DNA of 34,271 nucleotides from an uncultured Bacteroidales bacterium (lineage in GTDB: Bacteria > Bacteroidota > Bacteroidia > Bacteroidales > JAFGXI01), in contig CAMZKE010000101.1 in NCBI GenBank assembly GCA_947311115.1, forward strand, positions 1 to 34,271. Direction: 5' to 3'. The notes beneath the pieces were generated by a model that was given only the letters and a program-made list of their open reading frames with translations, searched no databases and was not told the DNA's origin. How positions within the stretch are numbered: position 1 is the first letter of the stretch; every line of letters begins with the position of its first letter. Below are positions 18,822-26,026 of the stretch, piece after piece. The translations under genes were made by a program, and so were the position numbers.

Positions 18822-19668
18822 AAAATATATACTTTTCCCTTTCTTAGTTTTGATACTTCTTAGTTTTACTCAATCGCAAGTAAAAAAAATATCTGTAAAT
18901 AATTACAAGGAACTTATTAGTAAATTAGATGAGTATAAACTCGATTTAAATCAAGTAAGAAAAACAAAACAGCTAGCTAATTTAAGGATTGTAAATATTC
19001 ATAAAAGCATAAAAGATTTATCAGTAAAAGATAAAAAGAGAGCATTTATTTCTGCTATTTTGCTTGCTGCAGTATCTGTAAATAATGATATTTTAGAAAA
19101 CAGAAAAAAGATAAAAGCAATCATTAAAATTGACAAAGAAAATCGCACCGAAGAACAAAATAAGTATATTGAGCGTATGAAAGCCGAAACAAAAATATAC
19201 AAAGCAACCAAAGAAGATGCAATGTGGTATTACGATGTTATTCCTCCATCATTAGTTATTTCTCAAGCCATTTTAGAATCTGCTTGGGGAACATCACGCT
19301 TTGCAATAGAAGGCAATAGTTTGTTTGGCGAACATATGCCAAAATCGGCAAAAGGTAAATATATTCAAGCAAAAGGAGCCGATATTAGACTTAGAGCTTT
19401 CCCGTCTATAGAAGAAGCAGTAAGGGGATATGTGTACAATCTTAACAGAAACAATGCCTATAAAGGTTTGCGAGACCAAAGATTAATTATGCGAGAAGAC
19501 GATAAACCTAGCGACAGTAAAAAATTAGCTAACACCCAAGACCATTATTCTGAAATAGGACACGAATATACAAAAAGAATTATAACAGTCATGGAGCAAA
19601 ATAACTTGAAAGATTTCGATGATTGTAATTTTATAAATGATGAACAAATATCAATAATAATTAATTAA
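18814..19668 (+). CDS. Bax-like glucosaminidase-domain protein
   Basis: This 284-residue protein has a signal peptide (to about FTQSQ), a lysine-rich alpha-helical linker (about 25-135) and a glucosaminidase/Bax-type lysozyme-fold domain (about 140-270). The core motif IPPSLVISQAILESAWGTS carries the presumed catalytic Glu155. It is followed by NSLFGEH and the FPSIEEAVRGYVYNLNRN segment typical of Bax-like proteins. Such enzymes cleave beta-N-acetylglucosaminyl bonds, usually in peptidoglycan, in the periplasm. The start overlaps the preceding solute-binding-protein gene by 8 bases; the next gene starts 12 bp downstream. Activity is inferred from the motif; Bax itself is poorly characterised. 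Confidence 0.85.
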   Translation: MNKKYILFPFLVLILLSFTQSQVKKISVNNYKELISKLDEYKLDLNQVRKTKQLANLRIVNIHKSIKDLSVKDKKRAFISAILLAAVSVNNDILENRKKIKAIIKIDKENRTEEQNKYIERMKAETKIYKATKEDAMWYYDVIPPSLVISQAILESAWGTSRFAIEGNSLFGEHMPKSAKGKYIQAKGADIRLRAFPSIEEAVRGYVYNLNRNNAYKGLRDQRLIMREDDKPSDSKKLANTQDHYSEIGHEYTKRIITVMEQNNLKDFDDCNFINDEQISIIIN

Positions 19669-19680
19669 AATTTAATAACA

Positions 19681-20784
19681 ATGAATAGAATTAAAACAAT
19701 GATTGTTGCAATAGCTATTATGCTATTTGCAAGTAGTACAACAGATGCTTGTACAGGAATAATGATTAAAACTAAGGATGGAAAAACCGTTCATGGTAGA
19801 ACATTAGAATTTGGAATAGAAGTTTCCACTTCTATAATTGCAGTGCCAAAAGGCTACCAATTTATTGGTAAAACCGATAATGGTGCAGGTATGAAATACG
19901 AAACAAAGTATGCTATGACAGGTTTAATAACCTTTTCGGAAATAAATATTGCCGATGGAATGAATACAGCAGGTTTATCTTGTGGAGCATTTTATTTTCC
20001 AACAATGGCAAAATATGCAGAATTAACTAAGGAAAATCAAAGTAAAGCATTGTCTCCAACCGATTTTAACAACTGGGTATTAGCACAGTTTGCTACAGTT
20101 GACGAAGTAAGAAAAGCTATTGAAAACGAAGAAGTTGTAATTGTACCTACTGTTCTTGATGGTTGGGGAGCCGCAGCACCACCATTTCATTATGTGGTTT
20201 ACGATAAAAGTGGAAAAAGTATTGTAATTGAGCCTATTGATGGAAAATTAGTAGTTTATGATAATCCTATTGGAGTAATGACAAACTCTCCAAGTTTCGA
20301 TTGGCACATGACAAATTTAAGAAATTACACAAATTTAAAAGCAGAGAATGTAAACTCAATGACAATTAATGGTGTTACATTTAAACAATTAGGTCAAGGT
20401 TCTGGAATGAACGGAATACCTGGTGATTTTACCCCACCATCTCGTTTTGTAAGAGCTACTGCTTTTTCGGTAACTGCCATACCTACAAATACAACTTACG
20501 AGGCTATTGGCGATGTATTTCATATTCTTAATAATTTCGATATCCCTAAAGGCTTTTCCAGAGAAGTTGTTGATGGTACTATTTATGCCGATTATACACA
20601 ACTTACTTGCGCCAGAGATCCTCAAGAATTAAAATATTACTACAAAACATATAAAAATCAAGACATTAAAATGTTTGATTTAAAAGAGTTTGATGCCAAT
20701 TCAAAAGATATTTTAATACTTAATACTGATTCTGATAAACAAGAGGTTGAAAATGTAAATTCTAAATTGAAACCTATTAAATAA
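19681..20784 (+). CDS. Secreted linear-amide C-N hydrolase (choloylglycine hydrolase/penicillin V acylase family)
   Basis: The 367-residue protein is an Ntn hydrolase. After a signal peptide ending TTDA comes Cys24 (ACTGIMIKTKDG), the expected nucleophile, which signal peptidase I cleavage would expose directly as the N-terminal residue without a propeptide. Other family marks are GRTLEFG (Arg40, Glu43), the TNSPSFDWHMTNLRNY segment with its conserved Asn, and the GIPGDFTPPSRFVRA segment with its conserved Arg. The family hydrolyses bile-salt amides, penicillin V or N-acyl homoserine lactones, and its substrate cannot be read from sequence. It is the fourth gene of the run and its stop codon shares one base with the next start (TAATG), implying translational coupling. 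Confidence 0.9.
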   Translation: MNRIKTMIVAIAIMLFASSTTDACTGIMIKTKDGKTVHGRTLEFGIEVSTSIIAVPKGYQFIGKTDNGAGMKYETKYAMTGLITFSEINIADGMNTAGLSCGAFYFPTMAKYAELTKENQSKALSPTDFNNWVLAQFATVDEVRKAIENEEVVIVPTVLDGWGAAAPPFHYVVYDKSGKSIVIEPIDGKLVVYDNPIGVMTNSPSFDWHMTNLRNYTNLKAENVNSMTINGVTFKQLGQGSGMNGIPGDFTPPSRFVRATAFSVTAIPTNTTYEAIGDVFHILNNFDIPKGFSREVVDGTIYADYTQLTCARDPQELKYYYKTYKNQDIKMFDLKEFDANSKDILILNTDSDKQEVENVNSKLKPIK

Positions 20785-21479
20785 TGAATGTTAAGCATAA
20801 AACATATTGGCTTACATTAATATTATTTGTAATAATAAATCCACTGTATTCTCAAGAGAATACAGTGGATAATTGGGATAATGAGTTGTGGATGGGCACA
20901 CGCTTTTCTTGGGGACAAAAAAAGCTTAAATATACCGGCGAATTTCAATCTCGAGTTAACCAAAACTATACCCAACTCGAAAACTGGTATTTAGAGGGCT
21001 CTATTCACTTTTTAGCCAATAAATACATTGAAATAGTTGCTGATGCAAGAAACTCAGTTTCTCCAAGTGGTAATTCATTTAGACCCGGAATAGCTGCTAT
21101 CGGAAAAATAGGCTTTAATAAATTCTTTATTATCAATCAACTAAAGTTGCAATCGGATAATACATTTACTCCAAAAACCAGCTATGCTCTACGAGAAGTT
21201 ATGTATTTAAACTATGCTATAAATACTAAATGGACACCATATATTGGAGGTGGTGTATTTTTTAGAGATAGCGATAATTTTAAGGGATTACAGGTTATTA
21301 GAGCAGGTGTAGGTGTTTATTATAATTACAATCCGCTTCATAGTTTAAGTTTTAACTACTTTGTGGGACAAAGAAATTTAGGCTCTTATAAAACTTTATC
21401 AGGAATATTATTAGTGCAATTAACCATTAAATTTAGTAATGATTATATCTATATGCCGGCTAGGTATATAAATTTTTAA
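20784..21479 (+). CDS. DUF2490-family outer-membrane protein
   Basis: This 231-residue protein with a signal peptide (cleavage near PLYSQ) and amphipathic beta strands throughout matches the DUF2490 pattern: an NWDNELWMGTRFSW start, FQSRVNQNYTQLENWYL, then alternating strands ending FSLTI-type with aromatic residues. DUF2490 proteins are predicted outer-membrane barrels of unknown function. The start overlaps the preceding stop by one base. Codons 19-29, across the signal-peptide cleavage site, are built from a perfect 15-bp inverted repeat that could fold the mRNA close to the start. It stands between an amide hydrolase and an Omp85-like barrel, so it probably belongs to the same envelope function. 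Confidence 0.7.
   Translation: MNVKHKTYWLTLILFVIINPLYSQENTVDNWDNELWMGTRFSWGQKKLKYTGEFQSRVNQNYTQLENWYLEGSIHFLANKYIEIVADARNSVSPSGNSFRPGIAAIGKIGFNKFFIINQLKLQSDNTFTPKTSYALREVMYLNYAINTKWTPYIGGGVFFRDSDNFKGLQVIRAGVGVYYNYNPLHSLSFNYFVGQRNLGSYKTLSGILLVQLTIKFSNDYIYMPARYINF
20839..20870. repeat. Perfect 15-bp inverted repeat inside a coding sequence
   Basis: The arms ATCCACTGTATTCTC (20839-20853) and GAGAATACAGTGGAT (20856-20870) are exact reverse complements separated by two bases (AA). They fall 55 bases after the start codon of the DUF2490 gene. The sequence is not especially AT-rich for this genome, which makes chance less likely. It could act as an mRNA hairpin tuning translation of the coupled genes, or as a protein-binding dyad. 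Confidence 0.9.
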
Positions 21480-21493
21480 ATTAAACTGTTATT

Positions 21494-22741
21494 ATGAAAA
21501 TAACTTTCACTAGTTTACTATTATTATTAACTATAACAGCTGTTTTTGCTCAATCAAAAGATAGTATAAATACTAATAATACACCACAAAAAGGGGACAT
21601 ATTTTTTTCTCCATTGCCTGTAATTGCAGTTAATCCTACTTTTGGAGTTATGTATGGATTAGCGGCATCAACAAGTATGTTTATGGGAGACCCAAGCAAT
21701 ACAAGAATGTCAACATCATTGGGAACATTTACCTACTCTACCAAAAAGCAATTAATGTTTACTTTTAAAACTAATGTCTATTTATCGCAAGATAATTGGA
21801 TTTTATTGGGAGATTGGAGGGTGTTTAATACTTCACAACCTACTTATGGTCTGGGTACAGGACCTCAATCAACAAAAAATGCAGGAACAGGTTATGAATA
21901 TCAAGATGGCATGTTTTCCGAACCAATTCCTGATGCACAATTAATGAAATTCAAATATATTCGTTTTCACGAAACAGCATTAAAAAAAATGCGTGAGAAT
22001 TTATATGTAGGTATTGGCTATCACCTGGATTATCATTACGATATATCTGAAGATTTATTACAGACAGATACCACAGGAGGACAAACACCCACCTACACAA
22101 GCCATTATTTATACAGTACAGAACAAGGTTTTAACCCCGAAAAATATACTTTATCAGGCCTTTCTTTTAACGCCATGTGGGATAGCCGCGATAATGCTGC
22201 TACGCCTTATAAAGGAAGATACGCTTTAATTACTTACCGCTACAATCCTACATTTTTAGGAAGTGACCAAAACTCATCTTCACTTTGGTTAGAATATCGT
22301 GATTATTTCAATCTATCAAAAAAAACACAGCCCAGTCATTTGCTTGCATTTTGGATTTATGGTAGTTTTCAAACATCGGGTAATTTACCTTACCTCGATT
22401 TACCGGCCTTAGGTTGGGATCAATTTGGCCGTTCGGGTAGAGCATATACTCAAGGGAGATTTAGAGGCGAAAATTTAATGTATTCTGAACTTGAATATAG
22501 AGTTCATATTTTAGGAACGAAGAAAAATCCTGATTTTATGGGAGCCGTTGCTTTTGTAAATGTAACAACGGCAAGTAATAAAGCGACAGATATAGGATTG
22601 TTTCAATACATAGATCCCGGATATGGCGTAGGCTTACGTTTTATGATGAACAAAACATCAAGAACAAATATAACTCTAGATTATGCTTGGGGAGCCTATG
22701 GTGCTCAAGGATTATTTCTAAATGTAAACGAAACTTTTTAA
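21494..22741 (+). CDS. Omp85-type (BamA/TamA-like) outer-membrane barrel without POTRA domains
   Basis: This 415-residue protein has a signal peptide ending VFAQ and then goes straight into barrel strands; there is room for only a short plug or linker, not POTRA domains. Family features are a strand with WDSRDNAATPYKGRYALI, the loop GQ/GRFRGENLMYSELEYR that corresponds to the conserved R-G-x-R-type loop of Omp85 barrels, and a terminal strand ending in Phe. Short barrels of this kind are widespread in Bacteroidota and have no proven substrate. It starts 14 bp after the DUF2490 gene and is followed after 26 bp by the amidohydrolase lipoprotein. A shorter relative lies on the other side of that gene at 24897. 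Confidence 0.85.
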   Translation: MKITFTSLLLLLTITAVFAQSKDSINTNNTPQKGDIFFSPLPVIAVNPTFGVMYGLAASTSMFMGDPSNTRMSTSLGTFTYSTKKQLMFTFKTNVYLSQDNWILLGDWRVFNTSQPTYGLGTGPQSTKNAGTGYEYQDGMFSEPIPDAQLMKFKYIRFHETALKKMRENLYVGIGYHLDYHYDISEDLLQTDTTGGQTPTYTSHYLYSTEQGFNPEKYTLSGLSFNAMWDSRDNAATPYKGRYALITYRYNPTFLGSDQNSSSLWLEYRDYFNLSKKTQPSHLLAFWIYGSFQTSGNLPYLDLPALGWDQFGRSGRAYTQGRFRGENLMYSELEYRVHILGTKKNPDFMGAVAFVNVTTASNKATDIGLFQYIDPGYGVGLRFMMNKTSRTNITLDYAWGAYGAQGLFLNVNETF

Positions 22742-22767
22742 TTGATTATTTAAAATCTAAATTTAAT

Positions 22768-24765
22768 ATGAAAACAAAGATTATAATTTTAGCAGTATTA
22801 GCAACATTATTATTTAGTTGCAGTAATACTACCGAAAGTGCTGATGATAATTCACAAACTGATAGTACAAAAACTATTTATTATGGTGGCGATATCATTA
22901 CTATGGAAGGCAATAAGCCCGAATATGTAGAGGCCGTAGTTCGCGATAAAGACAAAATTGTATTTGTTGGCTCTAAAGCCGATGCTGAAAAGCAATATGG
23001 CAATGCACAGCAATACGATTTAAAAGGCAAAACCTTGATGCCCGGTTTTATTGAGCCTCACTTACATCCACTTATTGCAGCGGTTGTTTTATCAGGTGAT
23101 ATTATTGCACCACACGATTGGAATGTGCCCGAAGGTGTTAAAAAAGGAGTTGGTACTCACGAGGAATTTATCAATCGCTTAAAAGAATCAGTAGCAAAGA
23201 ACGGAAAAGAAGATGAAATCTTGTTTATTTGGGGTTATCATCAATTATGGCACGGAGAGCTAAACAAGCAAATATTGAATGAAATAGCACCTAATGTGCC
23301 GGTTGTTGTTTTACATCGTTCGTTTCACGAAGCATTTTTTAATGACAAAGCCATTGATTTGGTAGGATTGAAAGAAGCTGATTATAAAGGAAATCCACAA
23401 GTAGAATGGGATAAAGGTCATTTCTTCGAAGGCGGATGGATGGCTATGGCTCCTAAACTAAGTAAATATATGCTAAACCCGGAGAAGTATGCAAAAGGTT
23501 TAGAGGATATGACCTTACTTATGGAGAAAAATGGTATCACAACTATTAACGAGCCGGGTTTCCCAAACGTAAATTTTGATATGGAATACAATCTGTTAAA
23601 AGCAGAAATGGATAAAAATCCCCCTTACGAAGTTTATAATATTTTAAGTGGTACGCAACTTACCAATATGAAAGGTAGTATTGAAAAAGCTGCTGAGTTT
23701 ATGGAATCTACTCCTGCAAAATATAATACTGAAAATATCAAAATTTTGCCAAAACAGGTTAAACTATTTGCTGATGGTGCAATTTATTCTTTGGCAATGC
23801 AAATGAAAGAGGGTTATACCGATGGTTTTAAAGGTAAATGGATGACCCCATTGGCTTTATTCGAAGAACAAATGAATTATTTTTGGGATAAAGGATACAA
23901 AATTCATATTCACGCCAATGGTGATTTAGGCATTCAACGTTGCATTGATATTACACGTTCTATGATGAAACGCAACCCAAGAAAAGACCATCAATTAACA
24001 CTGCATCATTTAGGATATTTCACTGCAGACCAGGTAGATGAGATGAAAGAATTGGGAATAGAAGCATCGGTAAATCCCTATTATCTATGGGCACTAGCCG
24101 ATAAATATTCTGAATACGGATTAGGTGAAAAAAGAGCCCAAAACCTTGTTGATATGAAGTTGTTGGTTGACAGAGGAATACCAATGTCATTCCACTCAGA
24201 TTTTGCAATGGCACCGGCCGAGCCACTTACTTTGGCCTGGACTGCAATAAACCGAGTTACAAGCGAAAAAACAGCAATAACACAAGACCAAAGGATTGAT
24301 GTGTTTACAGCAATGAAAGCAATTACTATTACTGCTGCTCATACCCTTAAATTAGAAAAAGAAATAGGCTCAATAAAAGTAGGTAAAACAGCAAACTTTA
24401 CAATCCTTGCCGAAAATCCATTCAAGGTAGATAAAATGCATATTAAAGACATATTTGTTGTTGGTTCAATTTATCATGGCAGAGTTCATTTAAATAAAGA
24501 AAAAGCAGATAGACAGTTAGCTGGTGGATGGAGCAAAACAGAAATTACTCCCGAAGTAGAAAAAGCGGTTGATTTTGTTTTACAACAAATGAATACTTCA
24601 GCTAAATTGGATAAAATTGTTTTTGCAAAAATGCAAATTGTAAAAGGTAGAAACTACGATATCGACTTTCAGTTAGACAATGGAGAAGTTTGGAATACCA
24701 TTGTTTATATGGATTTAGATGGAAAGTGTAAAATGACTAAAGTTGCCAGTTTAAAAGGAATTTAA
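22768..24765 (+). CDS. Amidohydrolase lipoprotein (YtcJ-like) with C-terminal cystatin-like domain
   Basis: The ATG at 22768 is chosen because it gives a lipoprotein signal with lipobox LFSC (Cys19), and the longer frame from 22687 overlaps the previous gene. Residues of about 40-590 are an amidohydrolase of the YtcJ / Amidohydro_3 type with metal-site motifs: PHLHP (His98, His100), KLFADG (Lys332), HIHANGD (His380, His382), LHHLG (His413/414) and FHSDF (Asp478). After it, about 597-665 resemble a cystatin fold: a helix (VEKAVDFVLQQMN), a QIVKG loop (623-627, the Q-x-V-x-G pattern), RNYDIDFQL and TIVYMDLDG strands. Such enzymes hydrolyse amide or related bonds; the substrate is unknown. It is the last gene of the seven-gene run. 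Confidence 0.87.
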   Translation: MKTKIIILAVLATLLFSCSNTTESADDNSQTDSTKTIYYGGDIITMEGNKPEYVEAVVRDKDKIVFVGSKADAEKQYGNAQQYDLKGKTLMPGFIEPHLHPLIAAVVLSGDIIAPHDWNVPEGVKKGVGTHEEFINRLKESVAKNGKEDEILFIWGYHQLWHGELNKQILNEIAPNVPVVVLHRSFHEAFFNDKAIDLVGLKEADYKGNPQVEWDKGHFFEGGWMAMAPKLSKYMLNPEKYAKGLEDMTLLMEKNGITTINEPGFPNVNFDMEYNLLKAEMDKNPPYEVYNILSGTQLTNMKGSIEKAAEFMESTPAKYNTENIKILPKQVKLFADGAIYSLAMQMKEGYTDGFKGKWMTPLALFEEQMNYFWDKGYKIHIHANGDLGIQRCIDITRSMMKRNPRKDHQLTLHHLGYFTADQVDEMKELGIEASVNPYYLWALADKYSEYGLGEKRAQNLVDMKLLVDRGIPMSFHSDFAMAPAEPLTLAWTAINRVTSEKTAITQDQRIDVFTAMKAITITAAHTLKLEKEIGSIKVGKTANFTILAENPFKVDKMHIKDIFVVGSIYHGRVHLNKEKADRQLAGGWSKTEITPEVEKAVDFVLQQMNTSAKLDKIVFAKMQIVKGRNYDIDFQLDNGEVWNTIVYMDLDGKCKMTKVASLKGI

Positions 24766-24779
24766 CAAAATTTATAAAA

Positions 24780-24878
24780 TACAATATTGTAGTTTAAAGA
24801 TTAGAAATTTTTTTGTAATGATTTTATAATTGAACATATGTTATTAATATCAGTTACTATAAGTTTTATTAAAACTTA
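24780..24878 (+). promoter_or_regulatory. Two palindromes upstream of the second Omp85-type gene
   Basis: The 131-bp gap holds a 12-bp palindrome TACAATATTGTA (24780-24791). It also holds a longer one, TAAGTTTTA-T-TAAAACTTA (24860-24878, 9-bp arms around one base), ending 18 bp before the ATG at 24897. The left arm, TAAGTTTT, is one mismatch from the -7 box TAnnTTTG, so the dyad could be an operator overlapping a promoter. No U-tract terminator for the upstream operon is evident. Confidence 0.4.
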
Positions 24879-24896
24879 AGAATAATAAAATAATTT

Positions 24897-25991
24897 ATGA
24901 AAATTCGAATTTCTATATTATTAGTATTTATAAACTTAATCTCTTTCTCGCAGAATACTGATAGTATAGCGAGTCCTAAAAAAGAAAAGAAAGTAAATTT
25001 TGCAATTATCCCTATCGTATCTTATAATAATTCGTTTGGAGCACAATTAGGGCTAATGTCAAATATGTATTATAATGTTCGTAAAAAAGATACTATTTCG
25101 CCCGCATCTGTAGTAGGTATTATGGGAACTTATTTTTTGAATTCAACTTATTTTGCCGGAATATTTGCTAAAAATTATTTTAACGAAGATAAATGGAGAA
25201 CAAATATTATGTTTTTCAATGGTAATATCGAATTTCAGACGTATATTAATTATCCTGAAATTATTTTACCCTTTGTTAATGAGGATGGTGTTTTTTTAGA
25301 TTATAACACAAAGTTTAATTTTCTTTTGCTAGAAGCTCAGAGAAAAGTTTTTCAGAACTTCTATTTTGGTTTACGAGTATCGTATTCTTATGTAACTACA
25401 GAATTTGAAACAAAACTTATTCCTATTCCAAAACAAAAAGAAGATTTATTTGGAGTTGGTGGCATAATTAATTATGATAACCGAGATAATGTATTGAATC
25501 CCAAAAAAGGAATGAATGCTAAAATTTCAACATTTTCTTTTTTAGAGGCTTTAGGCTCAACAAGTCAATATCATAATATAGAAATTCAAGCAAATAAATA
25601 CTTTCCTTTAACAAAAAAATCGCTGATAATGGCACGTTTCTATAGTGTTATATCTGTAGGCGATGTACCTTTTTCAGGACAAAACATTGTAGGTAGAGAC
25701 GATTTAAGAGGCTATAGTAATGGTAAATATAGAGCTAATCAAGTTTATAATATTCAAACCGAATATCGATGGAATTTTTACAAAAAATGGGGATTGGTAG
25801 CCTTTGGTGGTTTGGCTGTAGCTACTGATAACCTAAAAGCTGATAATTATAGCGGTGTATTACCCGCAGTGGGTACCGGCATTAGATTTATGGCTATCCC
25901 TTCTCGAGGGATAAATGTTGGAATGGATGTTGCTTTAGGTAAAGAAGACTGGGGTTTGTATTTTAGAATTGGCGAAGTCTTTAGTCGATAA
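24897..25991 (+). CDS. Omp85-type outer-membrane barrel, second copy
   Basis: This 364-residue protein has a signal peptide ending SFSQ, then a barrel related to that at 21494. It starts with an AIIPIVSYNNSFGAQLG strand, has YDNRDNVLNPKKGMNAKI (the strand-loop equivalent to WDSRDN in the first copy), GRDDLRGYSNGKYR (the Omp85 arginine loop) and a last strand ending in FSR. No POTRA domain is present. It is separated from the seven-gene run by a 131-bp gap with palindromes, and is followed at 26027 by a membrane-tethered regulator with its own promoter box. Role unknown; Omp85 relatives insert or translocate proteins or lipids at the outer membrane. Confidence 0.82.
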   Translation: MKIRISILLVFINLISFSQNTDSIASPKKEKKVNFAIIPIVSYNNSFGAQLGLMSNMYYNVRKKDTISPASVVGIMGTYFLNSTYFAGIFAKNYFNEDKWRTNIMFFNGNIEFQTYINYPEIILPFVNEDGVFLDYNTKFNFLLLEAQRKVFQNFYFGLRVSYSYVTTEFETKLIPIPKQKEDLFGVGGIINYDNRDNVLNPKKGMNAKISTFSFLEALGSTSQYHNIEIQANKYFPLTKKSLIMARFYSVISVGDVPFSGQNIVGRDDLRGYSNGKYRANQVYNIQTEYRWNFYKKWGLVAFGGLAVATDNLKADNYSGVLPAVGTGIRFMAIPSRGINVGMDVALGKEDWGLYFRIGEVFSR

Positions 25992-25998
25992 TTTCATT

Positions 25999-26006
25999 TA
26001 TATTTG
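25999..26006 (+). promoter_or_regulatory. Promoter -7 box for the TPR-HTH regulator
   Basis: TATATTTG is an exact match to TAnnTTTG, 20 bp before the ATG at 26027 and just after the preceding stop codon. The nearest upstream TTG (25969-25971) is 27 bp away, longer than usual. Confidence 0.5.
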
Positions 26007-26026
26007 TTGAATAATAACATAATGAT

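Noticed and set aside
22687-22767. Longer upstream start for the amidohydrolase
   Set aside because: It overlaps the previous gene and would bury the lipoprotein signal; the ATG at 22768 gives a clean lipobox.
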